NCBI GenBank assembly: GCA_000934455.1
Contig: KN883679.1
Coordinates: forward strand, 17,752-81,751
Direction of reading: 5' to 3'
Length of the DNA: 64,000 nt
Origin: Apostichopus parvimensis
Lineage: Eukaryota > Echinodermata > Holothuroidea > Aspidochirotida > Stichopodidae
How positions within the stretch are numbered: the first letter of the stretch is position 1; the number at the start of each line of letters is the position of its first letter. Position numbers and translations under genes: made by a program. Below are positions 37,035 to 51,900 of the stretch, in pieces. Under the pieces are notes generated by a model. That model made no database searches. It was not told the DNA's origin and saw only the letters and a list, made by a program, of their open reading frames with translations.

Positions 37035-39699
37035 CTGGATGTATTTTTCAGGGGCATCTTGGCAAACATTGAGGGTACGATAGCTTTTTGCCATCCGTGC
37101 CTTCGGCTGTGTCAAGCCCTGTGTGTAAGTATGAATATTATGCAGCTTAATCCATGAGTACTAATGACACAGAATTCATTTCTCTCTATACATGGCCAAA
37201 AGTGCAGATATCAAACTAGCATAGTTACTGACACAAAAATAGTATAGCAAAAGTGTCTGTTGAAGTGTATAGATATATGATGTCCACTACGCAGATAAAA
37301 TATATTCCATATCATACTTGAGGGCACAAATTCTTGAGATGGGTTTGAGAATGTCAGGTAATAGTTAAGCAATTGCTGCTGGTTGTATAGGACATTGACC
37401 TCATTGCATGTCATATTTACTTAATGGTTAACTAGAGGCCTTGAATCCTTTGATATGCTATGCTGCACATAACAGGAGGTACCTGACAAATGGCTTTCTC
37501 TTGGGGTATGTTGAATGAATATCCCATGGGAAGAGATTGAGGCCATTTTTGACATCATACCCATGCAGTATGTCCAAGAGCGTGTGTGTTCTCTCATAGG
37601 GTTGATGCCACATGAACGTGGTTTGAATCAAATGACTAAAAATAAGACTATATATCCCCAAAGTAAGTTTATAGTAGATATAAGAAATATAATTGTTACT
37701 GGAGAACAGACTGCACGTTTTATATTTCTCATCTCTTTGACTTGTAGCTTAATGCAAGATATCGGGCGAGTGTTGTAATAAACGTGTCAGCAAGATCTGC
37801 TTACATTGCAAGATAGCTGGAACCGTGGAGTAATTATTCCCAAAGATAGGCAAGTTCAATTAGATAATTTAATGTTTCACAGAGGGAAAAATAGTCCCAT
37901 GTGATATGGGAAGTAGCCTGATCACTGAAGTTTGAACAAGAGCGACCATTATTTGACTTTCTAGCATATTTGGGAACAATAACGATGACCTTTAAAGTAT
38001 ATATTAATTCAGGTGCAAAAATGAACGGGAAAAAGAGACATATAATCAGTAATTTCTTTCTCCGTTTCCAATGATTTCCCACCAAAAACAGGAAAGATAA
38101 CATTTGACTCCAATCTGAACCAGTTTATAATACTATCCTCCATTATATACCCAGCAGTTGTGTTTTCAATGATTTTGCTTTTCAAGAGCACTTTCAATGG
38201 AAAACTAAACATGCTTGTTCTACACTGTACTCTGATCATTTGGCAAACAAAGTGGAGCAGCTCATTTGTTTGTTTTAAACTTTTTTGAAGGGCGTATATT
38301 TTAGGCTGCACAAATGTCAAATATAGCTAGCCTAGATTGTTTCTCCATGTTCTTTTACTACTTTATGTCCACTTTTCCAAGTTGTGTACATATTATAATA
38401 GTGTATGCCTCAAGGGGTTTTAAAGGTCTCATTTCCTATTGCTATCAGTATATCTGAATTTGCAAACCACCATATGTATGCTTCTTCCGATGTTGTTCAT
38501 GTGGCAATGTAAAACTTGATGACACATGCATTGATGTGCTAGGACATATATCACATGTGCACTGCATGGTGGAGAATTTCAGTTACCAAAATCACCTTTG
38601 TTGATTTTTCACCTGGTTTTGCATGTATGAAAGCTGCATGTATTTTGTGAAACTCAAAGCAACTAATTACTGCTCATCTTGTTGCTTCTTTGTTTTGCTG
38701 TTTCTGAAAAAAGAATACATGAGCCTCCAAGGGAATAAGTAACTGAGGACAGAAAATTGCTTTTAAATTAAGGAGATCTGTATAAACACACATGATGATG
38801 GCGATGACCAAACCATGCAAGCACCTATAATTCAGTAGGCTTTGCATAATACAGGAGCAAACTGGATGAAAAGAATGAGGGAACGACCGGTATAAAACTG
38901 CGTTCAAACATACTCCTTGCATCCCTTATAAACTACTTGGTCGTATTATGCTGTATTCCCTCACACTTCTCCATATTTTGATAATATAATTGAGTTAAAA
39001 ATTTAACCTGCAGGTCAAAGACTGAAAAGATTGGCCATTTAATGATATAATAGAGCTCTTCAAGTCACTCTAATTAGGACTAAACAATGAAGTAACATTT
39101 GGCTTTTATAACATAGATTATACATTATTATAGTGATCAAAGCAAACAATTATATCAATTAAAAATTAAATACTTTGCTTCAGAAACTGTGTGTAAATTA
39201 CAGCTGGATGAATAATAAAAGTATCGCCATTTATATTCGCCAAACATGTTATCAACTGTACTGTAGTTTTAGTATGTTAGGAAGTAACATTAGGCTATAC
39301 CAGCTTGAATACAGTTACAAATATTCCATTCTGCCTGATCCTTCCTTGTTTATAAAGCTGTTATTACATACACATAACATTCCTATCACAAATAAAAATA
39401 GCATTGTGATCAGCTTTTCATCAAAGCAGAGAGAAAGGGCTACTAAGCTTCCGTTTCGTTGTATAACTTTTACTATAAAGGAAGCTTTACTCCAATCAGT
39501 GTATGTTTTAAGGTCAGAGTATAAAAGACTATGACCGTCTTGAGATGTTTTGAAAAATTTCTTGTTCAACTCTGACTTAATTCAGACTACTTCCAGAGCT
39601 CAGATAACTATTGTATGAATGCTAGAATACCCTTTGCCTCTTGGAGGAAACTAGAGCCCATTGCAGGCCCACCTTAATGTCAATACAGCATTCACTTCT

Positions 39700-41420
39700 G
39701 CATTAAAAAGCTCTTGAATTACCACTAGAATTACTGGGGTCCTTCTTCCCTTTACAGTATGATGCTTAACAAGTAGATTGCTCTGTGGAATGAGAAGCTA
39801 AGGTCATGACTGTTAATTAATTGAAGATATATTACGTCAGTAAATTAATCATCTGGAAGGCAGGAAGTTTTATCATCCAATGTTAATAAATTTTATGGTG
39901 TGGAAAAATAACTGTTTACCTTGTGCCTCAACTGAATCTTAAATGACAAACAGTATGATTGTTATTCAGAGCTCTCTTTACAAAGTCTTGAGGTTAGACA
40001 GATATGCTATGAGAAAATTCTGGCAAGGATTAAGGACGATATTTTCTTATTGAAGAATGGCAAGTTTGGGCCTGCAATGCACCATATATTGTTCAAACAC
40101 AGGTTTAATTAACCTAGTTTTAAGTTAAATTAATGATGCATGTTAAGTCAAATCTAATTGGGGATCAAATTAAAGATTTAAATCTGCTATTTGACTTCTA
40201 AGATCATCGCTTACGGGACTGCTGATTGGCCTAAAAAATGGTAATGATAATCCTAATGAGGCATGCCTACTGGAACAAAGGAGCTGAAGTTTAATTAAAC
40301 ATTTATGAAATCACCTTTCAGTACTTTCAACAAAAAATTGTAATTAGAATAAAAGGGATAGCATGTGGCACAGCTATAAGTGTTAATTGTGGAGGTAAGG
40401 ATATAACTATTTTTACCTGTTATTAATTTTCACCCCCAATTTAGCTACAGGATTCATTGAAACATTTGTCGCTAGCAAAAGTTGTTATATAGTCTACATT
40501 GATTGGTGGGAATAATTTTATGGATAAGAATCCAAAGGAACTGATCCCCAAAAACTTTTAGAAGCCTGGCTCTAAACTTTCAGTGTAACCTAAAGATCTT
40601 TATTTATGATGGAATGTGGGTTTTCCCCAAAAGTATTCCCAGACAACTGAGTTAATTGAGTTTTCAAACTTCCAGAAAATGAATTATGCAAGTGGTACAT
40701 TGCAAAGTAAGATGTTGAAGAGGACTAAAGATACATGAAGCTAACATTCTCCTTTATGGAATACACTGTTGCCCAATCCCCACTCCGTGAAAATTCAACC
40801 AAATCTTTGAGCAAATAGTACCTTTATTAAAAACAAGATGATAATCAGAAGAAAAAGCTATATGCCACTGGAGGCCCTTTAATCATCTCCATGACAAGTG
40901 ACTGATGCAATGGGAACTGACATATCTTCTTAGACTAATTAACGGCATGACATTCGCAAAACCTGTCACAATTCATGGTCAGGAACCTTCTGTGATGCAG
41001 GTATCGACAACCAATTATGTTTAAGGAAACCTTGTATGCCGCGCATCACCCAGAGAATAAAGGCCTCTCAAACAGTCTACTTCAAACTTTAAATCAAAAC
41101 AGACAAATTTAATAGGGAAAGGGCCTAACCATTAGGCAACCTAGCAGAGAGCTTTGAGGCCTTAGTTTTTAACCAAGCTCATGTAAATTAAGACTCCTGT
41201 AGTTTACCGTTCATAATTTATTTATTTTTTGTTGAGCATTTGGTTCTAGGTGTAATTAGGCATCATCTGGCATGTGGACCCCACTGAAAGCTCTTTATGT
41301 ATATAATGCCATCTATGTTGAAGATTTACTGATGGAAACCTAGCTTTGATATCAGCTGTAGCATAATTTAAACCTACAGAACTCAGTAGACACTCCTTTA
41401 GGCAAGACCTAATTCAAAAG
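39700..41420. promoter_or_regulatory. High-complexity TAAT-rich block, candidate cis-regulatory region
   Basis: This part of the intron is notable for having almost no simple repeats or poly-tracts and for dense homeodomain-type cores (TAATTA, TTTAATTAA, ATTAG), for example between 40090 and 40360, along with ACAAAGG (Sox/TCF type) at about 40277 and TGACAAGTGACTGATG-like sequence near 40895. Enhancers often look like this, but AT-rich DNA also produces TAAT cores by chance. No exon or repeat explains the stretch. Confidence 0.25.
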
Positions 41421-41716
41421 GAACATTGATATGTTTTCACGAATGCAGTGTTAAAATATATCCGTTATAACAATTGTGATTTGCATCATGTATGTAATTT
41501 CAACCATTAAAGTCTGCCAATATTTTGCATCTATTGATCTCTATAACATTGTGTCGATTGCTATTTCATGGACAATATAGACTAATTCTTCTCCTTTTCC
41601 TGTAATCTGAGCATGCATGGCATTGCCATGGTTACATATAATTCAAAGTATTAACTTTCTGATTATCCATATTTCACATTGCTTCAATGGTAGCAAACCC
41701 TATTAAATTAACTACT

Positions 41717-41742
41717 ACTATGGCAACTGTTGCTATGGCAAC
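41717..41742. promoter_or_regulatory. Paired RFX X-box-like sites
   Basis: ACTATGGCAAC (41717-41727) and GTTGCTATGGCAAC (41729-41742) sit head to tail. The second is one base from the palindromic X-box consensus GTNRCC-N(0-3)-RGYAAC recognised by RFX winged-helix factors. Similar sites recur through the window (see findings). Confidence 0.4.
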
Positions 41743-44204
41743 TGACATAGCTGTATGATGGCCCAACGGGTAAAGGAACTAAAACATCTCATCCTCCCTA
41801 TGGGAGCGATGAGAATAACAATTTGTAAGTGATTGAAGTATATTATCATGATGAATTGTCACCATAAAAAGTGTGTCTTTTGAATGAAAATTTCTACTTT
41901 CCAATAAAACTCCTAAACTTAAGAATGCTTTCATAATTACAACTTGGGCACTTCTTCTATGTCCTATCCCACAACTAACTGCTTTGGAAGTCTATCTCGA
42001 CTATCTACTTAACAAGATGGCTCAGTTAAGTTATAACAAATATACACAAGGAAGAAGTGTGAATTATACCCACTACCTATGAACAATTTTCCTACAACAT
42101 TTCCAATACTTGCAATATTAAATTTGAAGTATTAAATCAAACTTTAATATTGGACTGCATGATCAGAGGAAATTGGCTCCTCGACAGAGGGTAAACAAAG
42201 AGGTTTATAGTACACATGGTCGGTTTAACTGGTTCTCGAGATTGCCTTAGAGATCTAGATCAAATCACAAACAGGACTTACTGACGGGAGGGCAGAGGAG
42301 GGTTCAGTATGGAGAGGGGGCAGTTTGAAGGCAAGTTTGACATGTGACTTTGATTTGAGGGAACAACCACAAAATTATCTTTAAAATTTCTGACAGAATG
42401 GATCACATGTACATTCTGTGCCACAGTATTTGAATGTTTGTCAACAAAGTGCCAGTCTTCTCAACTGACCTTTTTCATGCATTGTTTAATCATAGTGTTG
42501 TTTTTACTCATAACTGTTATAGTTTTTCAACAATAGGGCACTTTTTAATAACAAAATGGGGAAAAAAATATACTTCATTTACACCAGAGAGTGTCAAAAA
42601 GTCTAGTATACATGCAGAGAGCAGCACTTTTTAAAACTAGGCAAGCACACGCCCCTTATGAACCCTCCCACCTTTCTGTTAACAAAACTGTAAATATTAT
42701 AGTATAAGGTTTCTTCTTAACTATTACAAGTGCCCAGAAAGTTTTTGCATCAAGTAACACTTTCTTAGTAAGATTTCGTTCACTAAAGCAAACACATAAA
42801 TCACAGCTTCCCCTGATAAAAGTCATTTTTGTATGAATTATACAACATGCTTTATTTTCATAACTACATTCTTTGGTATTTAAGATTTGCAATGACATTG
42901 AACAACCATCAAGTACAAATTTCCTAACTTCATTTCATCTTTTTTTTTTGGGGGGGGGGTAACATTTCCATGAAATGAGGATGGCTTGCATATAACCAAT
43001 GCATTTCAATAGAACTTTGTAATAGAGAACTTTGTTATAGATAAACTTTTGAGTAACACCCACGAGAAAAGGTATAAAGGGGATCGGCCCCCCTCCCCCC
43101 CACCCCCTCAGCTTAATAAAAAGAGGAGAAAGGAAAGTTAGGTGTGAATGATATTAGCAACTCAGATGTCTGGTGATCCATGAAGAAATTTTTCTGCAAT
43201 GACTCTAACACGCTCTGTTACCTTCCACTTGTAAACTGCTGAGACAATTGGCTCTGCTGTCATACGATTTGGGTAAATGGAAAAGGGGGAAAGAAAAGAA
43301 TAAGGAAAGAGCAAACGATCCATGGGTAAGATGAAACCACTTAACATTCTGACGTTGCCAGACTTTCCATTCCCGATCTTTGTTGGCTGTGTAGGTGTCG
43401 GAAGAAAGATGTCAATTGATCAGCAGCGTATATATTACGTGATTTTATAGAATGTCCCACCAGGTTGATGATGCAATGCTGCTTGTCTCATTGCACTGAC
43501 TGATTTTGATCTCTCGTGACATTTTCGACTGCAAGTCGTCCATGTATTTCAGTACAGACCTCGGAGGTTTTTATCTTTATATTTTGCTGAACGTTGGTTA
43601 TTAGGCCAAAAAGGGTTAGAGCCATTTGGCATTATATGAAAAAGTCATAAAAGGTGACGCACCTACTAAACTACATAGAAAAGTATCAAAATCACCATAC
43701 TGACGCAATAAAGAATTATACTTTGCCTCCCCCACCATTCTCCGCCGACATAATGACAAGAAGAACTCACAAACCAAATGATATATAAAGAAAGATTATA
43801 TTGATCCCTGGAATAAAAAACTAGCAAGTAGATCACTTGTTCTCTTTGGCATTTATCAATTTTTAATACTTGTGTTTTTTATTTTTTATTCTATAGTTTG
43901 TTTCAATCAGGTGGCAATGTGCTAGAAGTAGAACAAATTTGACATTATTGCATCATAAAGATTACTTTGTTAACAAATGCCGGTAAACAGACTGAATGTC
44001 ACAAACGGATATCACACCTAGGTGAGGCCAGAACATTTCTGCCGTAAGAGTTTTCTGCTGAAATATTTTCAATATTTAGAGCACAGAGAGCCATATTTTA
44101 TTAATGCTAACTCCACCCTGTACTGTCCTCTCATATAATCTTTCAAAGCTTATTTATAGTTTGAATACTGCCAGTAAAAACAGTTCCAACTTCTAACCTA
44201 ATAG

Positions 44205-44265
44205 CTGCTCATACTGTCAGTACAAGTGTTCTGAAGCATGACATAAAAGAATAGTTTATAGAACA
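44205..44265. repeat. Dispersed repeat fragment, copy 2
   Basis: GCTCATACTGTCAGTACAAGTG followed by TTCTGAAGCA aligns to 15321-15385 in the same orientation, with roughly seven in ten bases matching by eye. The family is unknown. Confidence 0.4.
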
Positions 44266-44480
44266 TGTGCAAACTATGTGGTAATTATAATACCCTTTCT
44301 TTTGTTGCATGAAACGCATATTTTTAGACATGGAATTTGAATTTAAAATTCTGACCTGGATACAAACTTTAATAGGTTTTTTTTCTTGTCTACATTACCT
44401 ATCAGTAGACAAATTTACTAATATCACCATTGGAGAGGTCTGGCACTATCACTTTGCAGCCTGAGAATGTTGTTGTTGTC

Positions 44481-45259
44481 NNNNNNNNNNNNNNNNNNNN
44501 NNNNNNNNNNNNNNNNNNNNNNNNNNNNNNNNNNNNNNNNNNNNNNNNNNNNNNNNNNNNNNNNNNNNNNNNNNNNNNNNNNNNNNNNNNNNNNNNNNNN
44601 NNNNNNNNNNNNNNNNNNNNNNNNNNNNNNNNNNNNNNNNNNNNNNNNNNNNNNNNNNNNNNNNNNNNNNNNNNNNNNNNNNNNNNNNNNNNNNNNNNNN
44701 NNNNNNNNNNNNNNNNNNNNNNNNNNNNNNNNNNNNNNNNNNNNNNNNNNNNNNNNNNNNNNNNNNNNNNNNNNNNNNNNNNNNNNNNNNNNNNNNNNNN
44801 NNNNNNNNNNNNNNNNNNNNNNNNNNNNNNNNNNNNNNNNNNNNNNNNNNNNNNNNNNNNNNNNNNNNNNNNNNNNNNNNNNNNNNNNNNNNNNNNNNNN
44901 NNNNNNNNNNNNNNNNNNNNNNNNNNNNNNNNNNNNNNNNNNNNNNNNNNNNNNNNNNNNNNNNNNNNNNNNNNNNNNNNNNNNNNNNNNNNNNNNNNNN
45001 NNNNNNNNNNNNNNNNNNNNNNNNNNNNNNNNNNNNNNNNNNNNNNNNNNNNNNNNNNNNNNNNNNNNNNNNNNNNNNNNNNNNNNNNNNNNNNNNNNNN
45101 NNNNNNNNNNNNNNNNNNNNNNNNNNNNNNNNNNNNNNNNNNNNNNNNNNNNNNNNNNNNNNNNNNNNNNNNNNNNNNNNNNNNNNNNNNNNNNNNNNNN
45201 NNNNNNNNNNNNNNNNNNNNNNNNNNNNNNNNNNNNNNNNNNNNNNNNNNNNNNNNNNN
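44481..45259. other. Assembly gap (779 N)
   Basis: Run of N that ends ten bases from a CAMK1 exon. The left edge is a TTG-type microsatellite (TTGTTGTTGTC) and the right edge begins AACAAC, so a trinucleotide repeat may have caused the break. Confidence 1.
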
Positions 45260-45260
45260 A

Positions 45261-45383
<123 letters not shown>

Positions 45384-46381
45384 TTATACACTACTGTACT
45401 CTGATGGACATAAAACCAACTGTCAGGTGCTCACCAAATCTAATTTAATTAATAATAGCATTGGTGAATTCAAAAAATTGCAAAAGGTTCTAACCATGGC
45501 AGCAGCAACTTGACATTTAAACATGTTATAATGTAATGTTTAAGTGGAAAACAAATGGATGCATTGGTTTAAAATCCATATGATTTATGAAAGAATATAT
45601 ATATATTTAGCTATTCAAGATAAAATATGTAATGGTGAAAAATACATTCCTCAAAATGTTATTGAGACCAGTCTATCATGCTGATAGTGATTACAATTAA
45701 AGAACAGTTTTCCATATTAATCATAGCCAACCAGCAAACTGCAAAACAGGACTTCACCAGAGCATATATTGTCTGATTAACAGCTTGAGAGAAATGAGGG
45801 ATGAGTTGCTAGGTGACGATTAGTTGGTCAGTGTGTGCAGGGTCAACTGTAAGTCTACATAACCGTCGAAAACTGGGACAGAGACAGCCGAGTTGAGTTT
45901 GGTCAAATTAAGTCGGGCAGTGTGATGCTGACTTAATATACCAAAGCTTAGGACATCACCAAGACAAATTGTTAAACCATTAGATGTCTACATGAACAGA
46001 AAACTTAAACAGTTTCTTTCAATGGTCATTGCTAAAATTGTATTTCAAATTTATTACGTATTATGTATTATGCTGTGCATAGTACTGTCTACCACACGAC
46101 AGCAGCCAATCACACAACCATAGGTTCATTTGGTATGTTTATTTATATACTGTCGATTTATTGTTCACTTCAAATATTTGGTAAAATATCTATACATAAT
46201 GCTTCTTTGTTTTCAATATTTCTACAAGTTTACATTAGATCATATTTTTGACGAGACTGTTGTTTAATCATGTCCTAACTTATACAGCTATCGTGTACCA
46301 CATTTTAAATTTTCATTACAATAATGAATAATACATTGTACAAGAAAATGACTTCACTGGGTATTTTCCAAGACAGAAGAA

Positions 46382-46470
46382 CAATAGTCAACATGAAATA
46401 GCAATAGATGACAGAAAATAACATTATAGCCAACATGAAATAGCAGCTAACAGGAAATAACCATAGCAAA
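46382..46470. repeat. Imperfect tandem duplication, unit about 45 bp
   Basis: AATAGTCAACATGAAATAGC...GAAAATAAC is followed by TATAGCCAACATGAAATAGC...GGAAATAACC. Two copies only. Confidence 0.7.
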
Positions 46471-48885
46471 AATAATAATCACATATATCCTTTGTCCTTA
46501 TCCTATTGTCATATAGGGTAATTATAATAGCATAGAAATAACCTGAAACTGAATAGTACCAGACCTAAAAAACGTTCTGTTTTCATTAGAAAACAGGAAA
46601 AATGAAGAGGTTATAACAGAATAGCAAAAGTCAAGACCTAAATTAGGATTATTTCACACATATTTATTTTTTTATTTTTTTGTAATCCCCTATTAGATCA
46701 GCTTAATAAATACTTCACACTTTGAATCGGCTTCTCTATCCCAATAATGAACACGCTCCGATGCTCATCCAAAGAAGATGAGTTTTTTCGGGCGATAAAC
46801 AGAATCTTCCCCCTCGGGAAGAGAGGGGGGGGGAATCGGTCACCAGTGATAATCACTCATGCATTTTAACACCTCTGACACTAAACTTCTTACACGCTGA
46901 GCGGTGTGTGTAAATTATATCCGACAGCTAAGGTGAAAAAATTGTTATGACTGGCAAAGTCCTCATAGGATTGATAAATCCAGAGTGAATATACTCAGCC
47001 TTTATTAATGAAAACCAATTTCAAAACTCGAAAGCTGCACCAGCTATTTTGTCACTCGATTTAAGTCGATGCAAATGGTCTTTATATCTCACTTGGGGTT
47101 TGCTCAAAAGATTTGTTCCCAGATATCTATAGGGAGGGCTCTGATTAATTTGAAGACGAGGAGGAATAAGGATTCAAAGTAACACGTCCACAACTTTATT
47201 GCAGAATTTCGGAAAACAAGCTCGATACCTTTACCAGCCTCAAGCTGTTTTCAGGAAATCTTAAAGGAAGAAACAGCTTACAGCATTTCAAAAAGCTGGT
47301 GACACAAGAGAAAGAAGAAGATGAAGGGAAGGGAGGGGGGGGGGGGGGGAGGATAGATAAATGTTTACTTGGAAAATGAGCAGAAACAGTCAATTGATTT
47401 TGTCAATATGTACATTCTATAATGCAGGAGAGGGATACTGGGTAAAAAACTAAAGAGAAAGTAGTACAGACAGCTGACATCTTTTAATGACTTTGAGAGA
47501 AGGGTAGAAGCATGAGTTAAGCAATAAAACCAGAAGAGAAGAAAAACAATTTCAGCCAATTTAACAAGGTTTACTTTACGTTACTCATGATGGCAGCCAA
47601 ACCACTTTACGTATTTGCGCAAAGTAAACCAGGGTAGTTTAAATAAACAGTTTGCTTCAGCAAAACCACTAGATAAATTTCTTTGGCCTTCCATGTAAAC
47701 TTCAATATCCTGGAAAGATCAGAAATGGGATATTTCATCGCAGCAAATTTTCTCCTCTGAAAGGGCATCCAGAGAAAGTCATAAAAATGACCGCAAATGT
47801 CAAGCTTGCCTCACATTTACTTGCTACCTAAATATTTTGACACAGATCGGTGTAAACCAGGGGCACTGCTATTATGAAATGCAGTGTAAAACATAGTACC
47901 TAAATGAAATGAAATCTGTAACCATGGTAGCCTGCTTTGGCAGCTTGCCAATATACACCTTAAGCTCCATCTACACCATGGTCCACAATGCTATTAAATT
48001 ATTAGCACTGAGTTCCCAAATCATTACGCAGGTTACAACGATAAGCTGGTAACAATGGCAGCTACTAAGGTAACTGTGTTTGTCAAGGTAAACCCTTCCA
48101 GTACCCCTTTATCATCACCTCCAAGTCTTCACCTCCACTTTCACAGGATTAAAATGCCAAGAGGTTGTGGTTGGTATCTTTAGCTCTCATTGACATATGA
48201 CTGCACATTCTGTTCACATAGAAAACAACCATCACTCGTGTAAAATCCTACAAAAAAAAAACTTCCCACAAAATGAAACACAGACACACAGGAGGGAAAT
48301 GAATGTCAGCTGATGTCAAATGCAAATGCAGACTTGTACCTCCCTCGTCTATAGCAGATCTACAGTCTGATGTCTTGAATTTCATCGATATAATTTGAGA
48401 TGATGCAGACATTAATTCAATATGAGTAAGGCAGAGATTTGTGGCTTACTGTTGCTCACTTTCACCGAGCAGAATAAAATAGAATGTTAACGCCATTACA
48501 TGTAACAGCTTATGAGATCACTTTCATAATACCCTACAGAGGTAGATGGACGGACAGCTTCTACAAGATTACAAAACTGCACTCAGAATGATGGCTGAAA
48601 GCTTTCCATATTCTGACAGATATTTCGATATTAAAGCTTGTTTTGTGGCATCTTTCTGGGCAGTTATACTATGTTATAATATGTTATAAGAACATATAAA
48701 TCTGACAACTGTATGTTTACAAACAAGCATTTATTGACTCCTTATTTCATGTGGTAATAATGGTGTAATCCAACAAAAGAAATATTGTGTCCAACCAAGT
48801 TTGTTTCATAACTTAAAGTTTGTAGCTTTTTGCAGAAAACAGAACTTATGCTTTAAGTTCATTGTTCCAGATGATATTTGGTGGG

Positions 48886-48965
48886 ATAAGGTAGAATTTC
48901 ATAATAGGTTTTCAGGTGTTACCTAATAAGGAAGAAATTCATATTACGTTTTCAGGTGTTACCTA
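48886..48965. repeat. Near-exact 40-bp tandem duplication
   Basis: Copies at 48886-48925 and 48926-48965 have an exact period of 40 and differ at only a few positions; both end TTTTCAGGTGTTACCTA. The low divergence means the duplication is recent. Confidence 0.9.
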
Positions 48966-51900
48966 ATCTATCCATTAAAGCATGTTTATGTTATTTCACA
49001 AGATTGTGGAACATTCACAGCAAAAAAGAAAATTTAGACAAAATTTGAATTTGAAGTCACAAAAACTGAGTAGTGACTCTAAATTCAAAGCTATAAAAGG
49101 CAAGCTGATGAACACCTTTTTTTTTTGGGGGGGGGGGGGTTTCTTGGCAATTTATGTTTCAACACAACTTCTTACATCATTCATATTGTTATGAAACAAG
49201 AAAAGTTAATTTAAACAAGGGTTTGTAGATTTACCAAACTGATGGTATATGATTTTTATCGTTCTCATACATTTTATAAGAAAGACAAGATAAGGTGATA
49301 ATCTCGAGGTAACTGCAAATTTTTGTATTTTTGAGCAATAAGCAACTACCCCCTCTCTAAAGGGGCTTAAAACCAATTGACCCTCTATATATGGCCACCT
49401 TATTTTAACATTTTCACATAATGTAATTCTCTATAATGTACAAACTTCTTTTTCTAACCTGTTTGCTTTCAAGCAAAACGTTTCGACAGGTGATACATGT
49501 GTTTATCCTACCTAATATTACTTATCGAACCACTTTTACAAAGGCAAGAATTTTTAATGGGTATCCTAAGCATAAGAATGCTACACAGCTAGTACTGTAC
49601 TTAATAACAATTAGGGCAATATGTGTGGGTGTGTGTGAACCAATGACCTTCTTTTCTTTGTTTTTTCTGACAATTTTCTATGACACCCAACAAAATGGGG
49701 AATTTATCCAGGTTATTGGCAAGATAAATGATAATTTTGAGATAATAAATTGTTCTAGATCTTTAAAATTGTGGTCAAGCAATTTCCTTTTTTTTACTGT
49801 TGGTTAGTTCTTTGATTTTCCAACAGCTAGATTGCAATTGTGAAAGTATCCTGCAGTAACAGAGGTATTTACATTCTACATGAACAGCACTTTATATGCA
49901 AATATATAGTTTATACGTGTAGGCTATATCAGATGGTTTTATAGCTAGAACTTATGACTTTAATATATATTTCTTTTTATATGTCAGCCAACTACTTTAC
50001 TTCTTCTGAATGATAATGGAATCAAATCTTCATGCCATCTAAAAGTTTTGCTGGACTGACATTTGAGAAGCAAATATGATGTATATTAATGTTAACTGAC
50101 TCTCTTCAGAAATTTGATGCAACTTATAACTTCAGCAGATACTGTTGGCTATAAAGATCTGTCCCGGACAAATGATATGAAGGATTATGGCAAGTATACT
50201 CCATTGCCATATGTAAATGACGTAGATAAATAACCAAAGTCACGAAACCAGAATGACAAGCTAGACCTGGTGTCTGCTTTTGAATGACAGCCACAACGAA
50301 AATGGCAATGAAACGGCACCGCAAAGCTGACGTGTGCCTTCAATATGTACAGTAGTCTCTGTCCTTCTAGAACGCTTCATAACCAAAAAGGGGAATACAT
50401 CAGATCCATCCCAAGTCAAATTATCCACAATTTAATGCTAATTGAAGTATTGTGTCCTCCGTCTATCATTCAGCTTTCAATTTGAAGACATGAATATTCA
50501 TGACCTATATTGCTGTCGTTTTCAGAAGGAGATACTCTGAGAATTATTGGAATTTTTTGCCAGGTAGCAAGCCACAAACCTACTTAGCGTTTGTTCCCAT
50601 GTACCAACCAGTAGAGCATGGCATTGACTATATAGTTACTACCATGATAGTTCATTTCTCTTTTGTTAGGATGCGGGCCTATACTTACTCAAGAGGGATA
50701 TATACATAAATGCAAGGGGGCTGAAACAATTAGTTTAAAACAGAAGAGTTGCAAGCATGCAATTAATTGCACATTTTGAGGAGTTATCTGTTTGCAATGA
50801 ACTGAGGTGTAAGATTTAAAGAAAGTACATTTCATTTACCATGAAATAAACACAAATTAATGGCAAAAACAGCTAGTACTTAAGTGGACAAGGTTAAATC
50901 ACCATGTCATGTTACCACATTATCTGGACAATCTGATCCAAACCCAACTGTGTGCTAGCTAGCATCACGTGATTATACGTCAAAAGTCACATGACTACAG
51001 TATATAGCACTTCAATATAATTGTTGAGATAGCAAGAATGAAAACTTTCATGAATTTGTAACCTCTGTAGATCGATGTATGTTACTTGTGTAACTGAAGG
51101 GCAAATAGCAATGAGGTAACAGAACGCCGTTAAATTCAATGCCAGGTTTCAAACTATTCAGTCGAAAATGATACTTCAGGCAAAATTAATTTTTGTTCTT
51201 CAGTTTCCATCCAAGGAATCAAGTTTCATGGACAGAATTTGACAATGGAGGAGAAAGAAAGTGATATATAGTGATAAATATTGAATTAAAGCAACATGAC
51301 AGTTTAGTTCCTTGCTTTATGCAGCAAATTTTACCAACTGAGTATAATATACATTTCTGCAAATAATGAAAGTGCAACGACAGCTCTGCTCGCTAAATTT
51401 TTAACTCAAAAGGTACTTGGAATAAGTACTTAACAATTTTAGACAATTAGTTCAAACTGATTGCCCAGAAGCTGGCTAATGTCAAGTCAGAACCTTCTTA
51501 AAGATTTTTGCTTAAAGCTGTACTCCAGCATCGACTCCGATCAATGTACCCTCAGTATTTTTGTTTTTTTCTTTCTTTTCTTGTTCTTATTCTTCTTCTT
51601 CCTATACAACATTTAGTCATATTTCATTAGCTAGTAGTGATCAGTCAACTAATTCTCAGCAATACACCAGCATAGGCCCCTTCATAATTCTGTGATTTCA
51701 GAATGCAAGAGAAGACTATTTCATCATGGACAGTAGCTTGGAGGCACCTAACAATTAAGCACTTTTCATTGCTGTTAAGCCTTGGGGCACAGCTTGTTTA
51801 AGTGTGATTGAGAGTGAGGTGAATTTAATGGTTGACATTAATTAAATAAAAACTATCAATGGTTTTAATGATTGGATAGAAAGATCGATAGCATGAAGGA

